Below are positions 34,122 to 44,277 of a stretch of DNA of 64,000 nucleotides, in pieces. The translations under genes and the position numbers were made by a program. Numbering within the stretch: position 1 is the stretch's first letter; every line of letters starts with the position of its first letter. Origin of the DNA: Flectonema sp. DT1601 (taxonomy: Eukaryota > Euglenozoa > Diplonemea > Diplonemida > Diplonemidae); assembly GCA_964019425.1 (NCBI GenBank), contig OZ025827.1:558001-622000 (forward strand), written 5' to 3'. The notes below the pieces were generated by a model. The model ran no database searches and had not been told where the DNA came from. It saw only the letters and a program-made list of their open reading frames with translations.

Positions 34122-35894
34122 ATGACAGCACCAACAAAAGAGCAGGTTGCCGCCGCTAAATTACAAGCGTTTATGAAGATATGCGGACCTGGAGGAAAAT
34201 ATCAATTGGGACCAGGCAAGTGGGAGGGAGGCAATCCTGGAGAAGCACGTGAGATAACCGGAACATGTTTCGTGAAGGGACCACAGACCCTCCGAGAGGC
34301 TTTTGATCTGAAGGTTGGGGAATACGCTTCCAGAGAGTTTATAATATTTGGTAACAACCGATTCACATTTAAACAATTCTGGGAGAGGGTCAGCTCTTTA
34401 GGAAGTGCCTTGATAGAGAAATACGGTTTAAAAAAGGGCGACAGAGTAGGTATTTCAATGCAAAACTGCAACGAATGGATGGAATCTTTTTGCGCTGCCA
34501 CTGCCATCGGATGTGTTGCTGTTCCGTTAAACAGCTGGTGGAAGGGAGCTGAGTTGGAATACGGCATAAGCGATGCAGGTTGTAAACTTATGATATGCGA
34601 CAAGAAACGATTCGAAAGCTGTATGTCATTCTTACCCAAACTAGGCGTTAGCGCAATCACAGTTGGATGCTCACTGACTGGAGCTGATACATACGATGTC
34701 GTGATATCACAATTTAAAGGTAAACAATGCCCTCCTTCATCTGCAACAGCTGATGACATAGCGACCATCATGTACACTTCTGGTACAACTGGTCACCCAA
34801 AAGGTGTTGCATCAACTCACAGAGGAATCATGACTATGTTCTGTCTTACTGTGGTGACAAAAGAGGTAAAGTGTCTTCTTGGTGCTGCTACTGCTGATGA
34901 AATCGAAACGGTAATCCTTCCTGTTCCATTGTTTCACGTAACGGCTTGCCATCATATATTCTTAGCTTCTATTGCCAATGGTAGAAAGTTGGTAGTAATG
35001 TCAAAATGGGATGCTGGTTTGGCCCTCAAATTAATTGAGAGAGAGAAGGCAACTAGTTGGACAGGTGTTCCTACAATGGTTCAAGATCTTATGGAGCATC
35101 CTGATTTCAGTAAAACTGATACTTCTACATTGAAATCTGTTGGTGGAGGAGGAGCACCTACTCCTCATTCTCAAGTTAAAAAGATGCAAAACCGATTCAA
35201 ACAATCTCAACCGACTCAAGGATATGGACTCACAGAAACTAATGGAGCCATCGCTTGGATTGCAGGAGATGAATATCTAGCAAGACCAGGATCAACAGGA
35301 ACACCATTACCAACTGTTGAAACACTTGTCATTGATATAGAAACTGGAAAAGTTCTACCAGAACCAGGACAACGAGGTGAACTTCTTATCAAATCTCCTC
35401 TCAACTACGGAAGATATTGGAACAAAGCAAAGTCTACCAACGAGAGTATTGTTGAGATTGAAGGACATGGTTATGGTTGGTTTAAAACTGGTGACGTAGT
35501 AGAAATGGATTCTGAACGTTACATTTACATCAAAGACAGAGCTAAGGATATAATAATCAGAGGAGGTGAGAACATTAGTTGTGCTGAAGTAGAATCAGCA
35601 TTCTTCGCGAGTAGTAAAGGAATCTACGAAGTCTCATGTTTTGGAGTTAAACATCAGCGTCTTGGAGAAGTCGTTGGACTGTTGGTGTTTCCAAAGCCTG
35701 GCTACACTCTGAAACCTGTCGATATGGTTTCTGTGATGAAACAGTCGGGTGTTCTGGCAGATTTTAAAATCCCGTCCCCGAAACACATCTTCTTCACACC
35801 ACAACCCCTTCCAAGAGGTGCAACTGGAAAAATTCTCAAGCGGGTTATTCGGGATGAATACAACAAGCGTCTTTCAGCTGAGGCAAAATTATAA
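34122..35894 (+). CDS. AMP-forming acyl-CoA synthetase with C-terminal AKL (peroxisome/glycosome signal)
   Basis: The product is 590 residues from the ATG at 34122, directly after an A-run; the open frame upstream lacks an ATG. It is an ANL-superfamily ligase activating a carboxylic acid with ATP to an acyl-AMP and then to the CoA thioester. Motifs: MYTSGTTGHPKGV (P-loop, ~residue 217), QGYGLTETNG (~366), GYGWFKTGDVV (~451), YIKDRAKDIIIRGGENISCAEVE (hinge region, split here as YIKDRAKDIIIRGG and ENISCAEVE), and PRGATGKILKR with the C-terminal catalytic Lys. The chain ends in Ala-Lys-Leu, a good PTS1 matrix-import tripeptide, so import into peroxisomes or glycosomes is expected. The chain-length class cannot be told; an N-terminal extension of ~50 residues precedes the core. 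Confidence 0.88.
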   Translation: MTAPTKEQVAAAKLQAFMKICGPGGKYQLGPGKWEGGNPGEAREITGTCFVKGPQTLREAFDLKVGEYASREFIIFGNNRFTFKQFWERVSSLGSALIEKYGLKKGDRVGISMQNCNEWMESFCAATAIGCVAVPLNSWWKGAELEYGISDAGCKLMICDKKRFESCMSFLPKLGVSAITVGCSLTGADTYDVVISQFKGKQCPPSSATADDIATIMYTSGTTGHPKGVASTHRGIMTMFCLTVVTKEVKCLLGAATADEIETVILPVPLFHVTACHHIFLASIANGRKLVVMSKWDAGLALKLIEREKATSWTGVPTMVQDLMEHPDFSKTDTSTLKSVGGGGAPTPHSQVKKMQNRFKQSQPTQGYGLTETNGAIAWIAGDEYLARPGSTGTPLPTVETLVIDIETGKVLPEPGQRGELLIKSPLNYGRYWNKAKSTNESIVEIEGHGYGWFKTGDVVEMDSERYIYIKDRAKDIIIRGGENISCAEVESAFFASSKGIYEVSCFGVKHQRLGEVVGLLVFPKPGYTLKPVDMVSVMKQSGVLADFKIPSPKHIFFTPQPLPRGATGKILKRVIRDEYNKRLSAEAKL

Positions 35895-36282
35895 AACAAA
35901 AATAAAGATTCGAAATGTTTCTTTTTTAAATATAAAAACTCCCTGGGACCTTTATTAACAAAGAAGACAACTCACATTTGAGTGTACCATGAAGGTGTTT
36001 CATTGAGCTGTCGGCATGTATAAATACAACGATCGAGTGTTTTTTTTTTATGTTTATTTTGTGTGTTTAACCACTGTGTGTCTGGTTTAGTAATGTGACA
36101 ACCTTCAGCATCCTCCCTCGAGCGATGGGTGTTTTATTTTGTGTGTATGTAACTGAGTGTGTCCAAATTCCTCGTTAAGTGACACCGATACCAACTCCTT
36201 TTTTTTTTTTTTTTTTTAACTTTTTTTTTTTTTGAAAGCTGCACTGCCTTCATTGCATTTCCCCCTATTGTACCGAAGTTGT

Positions 36283-36381
36283 CGGAACAAGAAAATATTG
36301 AAATTTCTTATGGTAATGATTTATTTTCCCTCGTTTGTGACAGAATTACTGCGTTTTCAACGAGAGGTAAGGCTAATCTGA

Positions 36382-36416
<35 letters not shown>

Positions 36417-36417
36417 G
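36283..36417 (+). repeat. Dispersed T-tailed repeat, copy C
   Basis: It has the blocks ATTTCTTATGGTAATGATTT, ATTTTCCC, GACAGAATT, TTTTCAACGAGA, then TAAGGCTAATCTGAATGA and a T-run of about 30. It shares block order with the copy at 29548. Confidence 0.65.
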
Positions 36418-37156
36418 GAGGATGGGATGGAAAAGAAACGTTGAATCCTACTCTCACAGTTATACCACATTTATAGTTCCCTGATGTATACTTAACAAGC
36501 TGGTTGTTGATCTCTTGATTTGGTATATCCAGTACTGAAACTAATAAAATAGTCCTTCTGGGATAAGGTTCAACCTTTTTACCGCAATGTTGATAATCAA
36601 ATCTCCAGTGGTCGCCATAATAGTCCATCCTGACGAGCTCCGATTGGATATTAAGAAATCAGTTCTTTTGAAATAGACCAATTGATGAATCTGATTTATC
36701 AAAAAAAAAGAAAATATTGGAATGAAGTCCCTCAGAACTTACTGATGAAGTCCTAAGAGAGACAAGTAGCAAAAGAATAATGGCTCGTATTCCACAGTAC
36801 AGCTGAATAGTGTGGTTTTGTTTGTAGTGCCGTATCTTATAATAAACTCATATTCTAGCTGACGACATCGTATTAGTGTATTTTTATTAGCGAGTGCTTC
36901 CTGTTTCCTTTTTTTTTCTTTCTTTTTTGCGCTACATGCTGAGAAGCAATTGCTTCGGCTAAGAGCAAATAATTACACTCCCCCCCCGCTTCAAGTTACT
37001 CCCCCGCTTTACGTGCTGTTCTTTGTTCTGTGTTGAGACTAGGGCGGAACCGTAGCGGAAAGAATAAAATAAAATGATAGTGGCGTTACCTAAAGATGCC
37101 CTTTGTAATAAAGACATGTGACTTGATCGACCCTCAGTCGAATGGTTTTTTTACCG

Positions 37157-37281
37157 TAGTCGGAGAAGAAACTATTCAGGTTGAAAACCGTTATTTCTTA
37201 TGGTTATAATGTGAATTATGTTCCCTTGTGCAACCGGATTCTGTCTGCGTTTCAACAATCTGAATGGTTTTTTTTTTTCCC
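37157..37281 (+). repeat. Dispersed T-tailed repeat, copy D
   Basis: It has GTCGGAGAAGAAACTATTCA, then ACCGTTATTTCTTATGGTTA, GTTCCCTTGTGCAACCGGAT, TCTGTCTGCGTTTCAAC and AATCTGAATGG, followed by a T-run. It combines the 5' blocks of copy A with the 3' blocks of copies B and C. Confidence 0.65.
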
Positions 37282-37381
37282 TTCTTTTGATGTAAGGGTA
37301 ATTTCACTCACCTATCGATAACCATCGTTGACTATTTTTTTTTTTTTTTTGGTTGTGTAGCCAAATAAATTTGGAATACAC

Positions 37382-37414
37382 TTTTCTTTTTATAACTTTT
37401 TTTCATTTCGACAG
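37382..37414 (+). promoter_or_regulatory. Candidate leader splice acceptor for the IQ protein gene
   Basis: A T-rich tract ending in TTTCGACAG lies 22 nt before the ATG at 37437; a second AG lies 6 nt downstream (CTGCAG). Confidence 0.5.
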
Positions 37415-37436
37415 CTGCAGGTGGGTCATAGAAACC

Positions 37437-40400
37437 ATGTCAGCTATCTCTCCTACAAAGCATCTCATGCTTTACGCACTCACAAGTTTAAGTCCTCGTG
37501 TTGGTATCAATGCATTGCTAGCTGTAGAAGATGAGCAAACATTCTACGGAGGAAATGATATAACAAAATCAACACGAAGAAGAAAATCACTAAAAGACAA
37601 ATATCCTATCGGAAGTAAAGTTACAATCATTGGACTGACTGACAAGTCTGAGCTGAACGGGAAACCAGCGACTGTGATCGGAAGAAAACGTTCTACTGAT
37701 GCTCGTGGATCTGTAATCGGACTACATATTGAAGGTCATGGAAAGATAGGTCTGACATCAAAGAATCTTGTTTCTGATAAGGAGAGTGATGCTGCGACTT
37801 CTATCCAATCAGTTTTTAAAGGTCATCACGTCAGGTCACGTGTCTACCGTATGAGTGAAGTTTTATTAAATATCCACAAAGAGAATGATGGTAACGACAG
37901 CTATTTATTCATCGATTGCCTTAGAAGATCTCAAGACATTATTAATGACAATGTTAAAGGTAGTGACACAGCCGAGTCAGTCGAGTGGGACAAGCCACCA
38001 CAGAGGAGGAGGAAATCACTAAAAGACAAATATCCTATCGGAAGTAAAGTTACAATCATTGGACTGACTGACAAGTCTGAGCTGAACGGGAAACCAGCGA
38101 CTGTGATCGGAAGAAAACGTTCTACTGATGCTCGTGGATCTGTAATCGGACTACATATTGAAGGTCATGGAAAGATAGGTCTGACATCAAAGAATCTTGT
38201 TTCTGATAAAGAAAGTGATGCTGCTACTTCTATCCAATCAGTTTTTAAAGGTCATCACGTCAGGTCCCGCGTATACCGTATGAGTGACATTTTATTAAAT
38301 ATTCACAAAGAGAGTGATGACAGCTTTCAATATATCAAATGCCTTAGTGAATCTCAAAACCTCACTACTGGACATACCGATCCGGTTGATTCTACGAAAC
38401 CACCGCAGAGGAGGAGGAAATCACTAAAAGACAAATATCCTATCGGAAGTAAAGTTACAATCATTGGACTGACTGACAAGTCTGAGCTGAACGGGAAACC
38501 AGCGACTGTGATCGGAAGAAAACGTTCTACTGATGCTCGTGGATCTGTAATCGGACTACATATTGAAGGTCATGGAAAGATAGGTCTGACATCAAAGAAT
38601 CTTGTTTCTGATAAAGAGAGTGATGCTGCTACTTCTATCCAATCAGTTTTTAAAGGTCACCACGTCAGGTCACGTGTCTACCGTATGAGTGAAGTTTTAT
38701 TAAATATCCACAAAGAGAGTGATGGTAACGACTACGTGACTTGTCTAAAAAGATCAACTCAGATGTCATTAAAATCATGTGAAGAGAGTTCAGCAATCCT
38801 TCGAATTCAATGCTGCGCTCGAAAATGGATAGCAACGAGAAATCGAAGTAATCTTCAGGTTGTTCAAAACAGAGTTTTTAATGAGCAGGAGCTCTATGAA
38901 ATAAATACACACAAACAAACATCTGTTGGAACACTTCAGAGAGCTATAAGAAGATGGTTGTCATTAAAGAGATACAACGTCGCTCGAGTACTTAACAATC
39001 GACTTCTAAATGAAGAACAAATATTAGAATTGTTTATCCAACGAAATAATTCCGCAACTCAAATCCAGCTATTCCACAGAAACCGACTCCATCACAGACG
39101 CTGTAAAAGAAATCATGTCGCCGCGATAATCCAGAAAGCTGTAAGGAAATTTCTAGCTGTAAGAAGACGTGAAGACCTTAAGATAAATCGTATAAAACAA
39201 TGGTTGGTGGAGGAGAATAATGAAAAGAGTAGTTTCGCTGCTAGGTGTATCCAGAAATCTGTGAGAAACTTTATAACTAGAAAAACAGTACGCATACTTA
39301 AACTCCTACACGAACGACAAGAGCTAGAAAATGAAAGACGGAGCAGGGCTGAATACGCAGCAATCGTGGTGCAAAGTTGCGCTCGGAAATTCTTGGCTCG
39401 AATTGTTGTAAATACTTTGTTAAGGCTGCGTGAGTATTCAGAATCTGCAGATGATCAGACGGTAACGAAACTTCACAATACGATTGTCATTCAGTCAGCA
39501 GTGAGAAGATTCTTAGCTCAGAAATCCATTGGAATTATAACATCAATCGCAATTAAACTTCAAAAACAAGAAGACAGCACGTCCGACTGGAGTGAGCAAA
39601 GAGAATTCGCAGCTGGTGCCATCCAACAAGTAGTCCGACAACACTTATCAAGAATTAGTTATACAGAAAAGTTAGACAATAGGAGTACTTCTGATATTAA
39701 TTACGACATGTTTGAAAAACGTGAATTTTCAGCATTTGTTATTCAGAAAGCAGTTAGGATGTTGTTAGCTAAGAACTCAACACGTCTTCAACAAATCATA
39801 TCAAAGTATGATAACAAAATATTGGAATTGGAAGAAGAGAAAAATTATTCATCTCACTTCAAATACAACACTCTCCTCATCAACTCTTCGAGATACACGA
39901 CGACTAATTATTCCAACATCTACCTACTAGCTAAGACTATAGAAACATGCCAATGTGATACTACTTTTTCAGATTTAGAAACCGTGAAATATACACCTAC
40001 TCAGCTTCTCGCTAGATCAATGTACTCATATGGAATAGGCTGCTCGGGTGACTGCGCACATACTTTTGTTAGAGCTTTGTATCAGTCAGTTTATTACGTG
40101 GAGCCAAGTCGGGGAATGAATGATAAAAACATTTATGCAGCTGCTTTATTAAAAGTGATGTACTCAAATAGGAAAACAATGGCAGACTATCCATACGTGT
40201 CTCAACTGGGTAGCGTGTTTTCATCTTGCAATGATTTGTTAGACGCATGTGGGAGGGAAATTGAAACCAGAAATGGTTTGGCAGTAATAGCTCGTTGTCT
40301 TGGTCGAGAACTTCCGGTGTTCAGATTGAGTCCAGCCATGGCAAGAGAGGTGTCGGGAATGGAAGTTCTTGAAAGAGAGAACATCGAAGATTATGAAAGC

Positions 40401-42524
40401 GAAACATTTCGTAATTACCCAGTCCTGTACAGTACTAATCTAACTGAAGCTCTTCATGGTGTAGTCATGTCAGAAGAAGATCAGCGACGAATACTTTATT
40501 CTAATTTGATAATGTCTCATTTCATGGTCGGATATGATTTTAATAAAACAAAAATCATTCATGAATATATATCAACGCTACCGATCCAAACATCAATAAT
40601 GCTTTGGTCATACGAACACCGAATACAGTCAGCAGATATCTCACAATCCGAAGAAACTGAACACCAAATCAATACCACCATCGCTTCAAAACTACTTGAA
40701 TCGGTTCATGTAGAAAAAAGTTTTATCATCCAACGTTGTTTCAAGTCTTGGAGGTCGAGGTGTAAGCGTCAGAAGCTAGAATTCCGTAGACAGCTTCATG
40801 AGGTAATTGAAATAACAGAATGGAAAAAAGCTCGTGATGATCTACGTAACAGTGGACATGTAGTTGAGACCAGACTGATGAAAATAGAAGATGATTACTC
40901 TTGGCAATACCCTATCTTATCAAGAGAGTTATACCACAGAAATAATATCTTACAACAACAACTTCAAACGTGGTCAATAATGATAAAGCAACACTTATTG
41001 TTACTGAGGAAGGTGTTGCACACAGCGGAACCATTTTTTCTCGGTCTTGAGGAGTCTAAACGTATTCAACTCACCAACAAACAAGACGATTCGTGGAGGG
41101 ACGTTCAAGAGGAAGAGAGAGTTTCTTTTCTGTTCCTATACAGAAAATATATGCAAAATCATATTGAGTTTCAAAACACTCAAGTTCGATTCCCCATCCC
41201 GGAACATCTTGAAACTGCAATGCTCGATACTTACAATGCAACCGAACGCTTAGAGTATACTGAGCGTAGTTATATTTATAGAAGATTTGCAGCTGGGCTG
41301 ACCTCTATTCAGGGAGTGCCATTGCGAATGAAGAAATTAATAGTTCAGGGAATAAAGGGAGCATTACTTATCATTCACGAGGAGACTCTTGAATTAGATA
41401 TTCTGCTAAACGGCGACCCAGTTCACAGAAAGAACGCCCTGAGGGTACTTGGAGGAGTAATATCAAGCGAGGAGAGTTTTCGAACGGGAATCGAACTGGA
41501 ATGCATTTCAGAGTTTAAGACAATGCAGCAACAAGACTTGGATACGAGAACAGCAGTTGTAAATAAAATCTACTCTGAACAAAAACTAGCAGCGGGTTAC
41601 TTGAGAAGTGACATCGCAATGACTACTCCTCTAACCTCAGGAGTACTTGCTGAGGAACACCGTCGCCGTCAGGAGACCTACCGACTTGAACGCCGTACGA
41701 GACGAGAGCTGGTCACTGCAGAGATTCGCTTTCGCCCAAAGGAATACCTCCCAAGTCGCCATCGTGTGAAACCGAATGACTACGGTTTTTTACCTCCAGT
41801 TCGAACCCCTCGAGATTCACCAAGTACTCCACCATTTCAGGCAATACCTGCTGATTTTGCAAAGACAATGCCGTCGCCTGCGGTATTAAACCGAATGGCA
41901 GCCAGGAACAGTGTTCTGCTATCAAAGACAATTCAGAGTCCAGCGAAGAAGGCAGCTGATGAAAGTACTTTTGTAGAGTCTGACCTGATAAATAGAAATA
42001 AGAAACACGTCACACCCGCTTGGACTACACCACCAGAACCATCACCTTTAATGCAATACGGTAGACATATTCTAAAAAAGGATGCTAATTTAACTGTAAA
42101 ACAATTACAGAGAAATAATACTCCGTGTGCTACATTAGATCTTGAGAATCTCGGATGGGGGGACAAGGATGTGATGACTTACCTTCTTCCTCTTAGTAAG
42201 AATAAAACAATAACAGTTCTCAAGTTAGGAGGGAACAGTCTGACTGAGGATTCTTGTTTGCTACTATCGGAGTTGATTAGAATGCCTTCCTGTCGTCTTG
42301 TGTTGATTCGAATTAACGACTGCTCTCTCACTGATTCGTGTGCGACTATTCTCGCAGACGCACTTAGTGAAAATACATCAGTCGCTGGTTTAGATCTGAA
42401 GGGAAATCCTATTAATGCTGGAATCTTGTTTTCAGTACAGCAAACGTTGTCCTCAAGAAGAAAACAAAAAATAACCCACATCACTGAAGCCAGGCTACAG
42501 AGAAGGCCTCAGTTAGTTGCTTAA
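37437..42524 (+). CDS. Large IQ-motif protein with three SH3-like/IQ repeats and C-terminal LRRs
   Basis: The product is 1,695 residues from the ATG at 37437, with no intron. Near the N-terminus, three nearly identical units (starting about nt 37584, 38013 and 38418) each hold an SH3-like segment, KYPIGSKVTIIGLTDKSELN...GKPATVIGRKR...GLHIEGHGKIGLTSKNLV, and an IQ motif, AATSIQSVFKGHHVRSRVY. Further IQ-type calmodulin/centrin-binding helices follow, e.g. AIIQKAVRKFLAVRRR, AARCIQKSVRNFITRK, TIVIQSAVRRFLAQKS and SFIIQRCFKSWRSRCK. A middle region (nt ~39950-41700) is not recognised. The last ~110 residues are ribonuclease-inhibitor-type leucine-rich repeats (LDLENLGWGD, VLKLGGNSLTEDS, GLDLKGNPIN). 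It is probably a flagellar or basal-body scaffold that binds calmodulin or centrin. The gene lies just upstream of a centrin gene. Confidence 0.8.
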   Translation: MSAISPTKHLMLYALTSLSPRVGINALLAVEDEQTFYGGNDITKSTRRRKSLKDKYPIGSKVTIIGLTDKSELNGKPATVIGRKRSTDARGSVIGLHIEGHGKIGLTSKNLVSDKESDAATSIQSVFKGHHVRSRVYRMSEVLLNIHKENDGNDSYLFIDCLRRSQDIINDNVKGSDTAESVEWDKPPQRRRKSLKDKYPIGSKVTIIGLTDKSELNGKPATVIGRKRSTDARGSVIGLHIEGHGKIGLTSKNLVSDKESDAATSIQSVFKGHHVRSRVYRMSDILLNIHKESDDSFQYIKCLSESQNLTTGHTDPVDSTKPPQRRRKSLKDKYPIGSKVTIIGLTDKSELNGKPATVIGRKRSTDARGSVIGLHIEGHGKIGLTSKNLVSDKESDAATSIQSVFKGHHVRSRVYRMSEVLLNIHKESDGNDYVTCLKRSTQMSLKSCEESSAILRIQCCARKWIATRNRSNLQVVQNRVFNEQELYEINTHKQTSVGTLQRAIRRWLSLKRYNVARVLNNRLLNEEQILELFIQRNNSATQIQLFHRNRLHHRRCKRNHVAAIIQKAVRKFLAVRRREDLKINRIKQWLVEENNEKSSFAARCIQKSVRNFITRKTVRILKLLHERQELENERRSRAEYAAIVVQSCARKFLARIVVNTLLRLREYSESADDQTVTKLHNTIVIQSAVRRFLAQKSIGIITSIAIKLQKQEDSTSDWSEQREFAAGAIQQVVRQHLSRISYTEKLDNRSTSDINYDMFEKREFSAFVIQKAVRMLLAKNSTRLQQIISKYDNKILELEEEKNYSSHFKYNTLLINSSRYTTTNYSNIYLLAKTIETCQCDTTFSDLETVKYTPTQLLARSMYSYGIGCSGDCAHTFVRALYQSVYYVEPSRGMNDKNIYAAALLKVMYSNRKTMADYPYVSQLGSVFSSCNDLLDACGREIETRNGLAVIARCLGRELPVFRLSPAMAREVSGMEVLERENIEDYESETFRNYPVLYSTNLTEALHGVVMSEEDQRRILYSNLIMSHFMVGYDFNKTKIIHEYISTLPIQTSIMLWSYEHRIQSADISQSEETEHQINTTIASKLLESVHVEKSFIIQRCFKSWRSRCKRQKLEFRRQLHEVIEITEWKKARDDLRNSGHVVETRLMKIEDDYSWQYPILSRELYHRNNILQQQLQTWSIMIKQHLLLLRKVLHTAEPFFLGLEESKRIQLTNKQDDSWRDVQEEERVSFLFLYRKYMQNHIEFQNTQVRFPIPEHLETAMLDTYNATERLEYTERSYIYRRFAAGLTSIQGVPLRMKKLIVQGIKGALLIIHEETLELDILLNGDPVHRKNALRVLGGVISSEESFRTGIELECISEFKTMQQQDLDTRTAVVNKIYSEQKLAAGYLRSDIAMTTPLTSGVLAEEHRRRQETYRLERRTRRELVTAEIRFRPKEYLPSRHRVKPNDYGFLPPVRTPRDSPSTPPFQAIPADFAKTMPSPAVLNRMAARNSVLLSKTIQSPAKKAADESTFVESDLINRNKKHVTPAWTTPPEPSPLMQYGRHILKKDANLTVKQLQRNNTPCATLDLENLGWGDKDVMTYLLPLSKNKTITVLKLGGNSLTEDSCLLLSELIRMPSCRLVLIRINDCSLTDSCATILADALSENTSVAGLDLKGNPINAGILFSVQQTLSSRRKQKITHITEARLQRRPQLVA
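37584..38735 (+). repeat. Three near-identical intragenic coding repeats (429 and 405 bp spacing)
   Basis: The first ~215 bases of each unit look identical between copies, synonymous positions included. The linkers that follow (~100 bp) differ in sequence and length, which sets the two unequal periods. Identity at silent sites points to recent duplication or gene conversion. Confidence 0.85.
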
Positions 42525-42728
42525 CGGTAATTTAGTTGTTCATTTTCATTAATCTGCTTTAGGTAAGTCTATTCTTTTTCTTGTTTTTTTATGAGTTAGT
42601 GCTGAGCATTTCTATGCTTATCGCAATTTACACAACTAAAAGTTATATCTTGTTATCACCTTAAAAATTCTTTTTGTTTTGCTTTTGTTTTTTTTATTTT
42701 TGTGTGATTGAATTTTTTTTTTAAATTT

Positions 42729-42751
42729 CTTTTTTTTTTTTAAAAAAAAAG
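42729..42751 (+). promoter_or_regulatory. Candidate leader splice acceptor for centrin
   Basis: A T-run followed by an A-run ends in AAAG at 42751, with a 33-nt leader before the ATG at 42785. T-run, A-run, AG is also the layout of the first intron of the gene at 4872. Confidence 0.4.
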
Positions 42752-42784
42752 CTAACTCGCTCTCCCCTTCGTAAATTCTCAAAA

Positions 42785-43300
42785 ATGGCCGCCCTCACTG
42801 ATGAACAGATTAAGGAAGCCTTCAACCTTTTCGATGCTGATGGTTCAGGTGCTATCGATGCCGAGGAAATGGCTCTCGCCATGAAAGGTCTTGGATTCGG
42901 AGACCAACCTCGTGAAGAGATCGAAAAAATGATTCGCTCTATCGACACTGACGCTAACGGCTTGATTGAATACCCAGAATTCGAAAAGATGATGAAGGTA
43001 TGAAGTCATTAGCATATTCTTTTGAAAAAAATAGAAAAAAAATAATAATAATAATAAAAACAGGCTAAGATGGCACAAAAGGATTCTCCGGAAGAAATTT
43101 TCAAAGCCTTTCAATTATTTGATATGGACAAGACTGGAAAAGTTTCATTCGCAAACCTTAAAGAAGTCGCCAAGCTATTGGGAGAGAACCCGGGTGATGA
43201 TGTCCTCCAGGAGATGATTGCTGAGGCTGATGAAGACAGAGATGGAGAAATCAGCTTTGAGGAGTTCAAAAACGTAATGATTCAGATGAAGGGCAAATAG
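42785..43300 (+). CDS. Centrin (caltractin), EF-hand protein
   Basis: Exons 42785-42997 and 43064-43300 (66-nt intron, GTATGA...ACAG) give 149 residues with four EF-hands: [36 protein letters not shown] and [12 protein letters not shown]. The third lacks the acidic residue at loop position 12 and probably binds calcium poorly. The inter-lobe stretch [14 protein letters not shown] and [15 protein letters not shown] is typical of centrins (KAFKLFDDDETGKISFKNLK...AKELGEN) rather than calmodulin. It lacks the basic N-terminal extension and the aromatic C-terminal tail of classical centrins. Centrins act at basal bodies and in contractile flagellar roots. C-ending codons are frequent, unlike most neighbours, which suggests strong expression. 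Confidence 0.88.
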
Positions 43301-43758
43301 AAAACTAATCATAGACAAATGCACACAGTACAACATGTACGTAGATGCTTCCAACTGTTTTCTTATAGATATTAGGAAAAAAAAAAAAAAAAAAAGAAAA
43401 AAAAATAGTTTTGTTCCCTCTCTCTATTCTTCCTCAAAAGGGGGGAATAAAAAAAATAACAGAAAAAAAAATGTAATATCGAAATTTTTTTTTTTTAAAT
43501 TTTTTATTTATCTTAGTTTTTTTTTGTACCCAAACGTTGATGACAATTTCCTCTTCGACACGTGTTCGGGTAATTTGTAAAAAAAAAAATTGAAAATGGC
43601 CCTTCAAATTAACCGTTTCTTTCTTCTCCTCCCCTTACAGGAATGTTATCGAAATAAAAAAATAGCTTAAGATATATCTGTGTTAAAAAATGGTTATTTT
43701 ATGAGAGTCAAAATAGTCGTGTTTAACTTAATTTACAGATTTATAATTACATGTTGCT
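43301..43758. other. Intergenic region, 458 bp
   Basis: Mostly A and T runs, with no gene recognised. It ends with TTTAACTTAATTTACAG at 43738, a candidate acceptor. The resulting leader would contain an out-of-frame ATG at 43751 overlapping the next gene's start. Confidence 0.45.
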
Positions 43759-44277
43759 ATGGATAGTTTTATGGTTGGACTGACTTCGGTTATCTTCAGC
43801 TTACTGTTTTTGATATTAATATCGTTGCCGTTTATAAAGGCAATCTCTGAACTGAAATCTACCTCTGGAATGGAACCGAAGAAAAAGTTTTTCGGTTGTA
43901 AGAAATTTATTGATATAACTGAATACGGTAATGGGGTTGTGGGAGAGTCGGGGTTCCCGAATTTGGTTTCTTGTTGTGGAAAAGTATTGTTCAGTAAAGA
44001 TGAGGTTACGGTAATTGACGTGAGACGAACTCCAAAAATTCTGAAATTAAAAAATAATAAAAAAATCGCTCACATGTACAAGAGAGGGTCAGACATTGCA
44101 ATCCTCCTTCAGGGTTTTGATTCTTCTCTCTTCTTTGTCGTATCTCAAAGTACGAAATCAGAATGTGACATCTTTGAGCAAACGATCACCGCTTTAGAAG
44201 ACATTTCTAACTTCACAGTCCTATCTATAGGACTAGAAGCAATGAAGACTCAGCTACGTCAAATTAAAGTAGTATAA
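43759..44277 (+). CDS. Hypothetical single-pass membrane protein
   Basis: The product is 172 residues. One strong hydrophobic segment near the N-terminus (SVIFSLLFLILISLPFI, ~residues 10-26) is followed by a basic stretch (EPKKKFFGCKK) and a soluble domain of alternating beta-strand character with no recognised motif. No family is assigned. Its last ~65 coding bases and the following ~80 bases are duplicated downstream at 44522-44664. Confidence 0.6.
   Translation: MDSFMVGLTSVIFSLLFLILISLPFIKAISELKSTSGMEPKKKFFGCKKFIDITEYGNGVVGESGFPNLVSCCGKVLFSKDEVTVIDVRRTPKILKLKNNKKIAHMYKRGSDIAILLQGFDSSLFFVVSQSTKSECDIFEQTITALEDISNFTVLSIGLEAMKTQLRQIKVV

Larger units (their letters stand above)
35895..37436. 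other. Gene-free region with T-tailed repeats
   Basis: About 1.5 kb holding two copies of the dispersed repeat (36283-36417 and 37157-37281), T runs, and a C-run (CCCCCCCCGCTTC) near 36980. No gene or structured RNA was recognised. Confidence 0.5.

Noticed and set aside
42785-43300. Calmodulin as the identity of the EF-hand gene
   Set aside because: The length equals calmodulin, but the second half ([22 protein letters not shown]) and the degenerate third EF-hand follow centrin.
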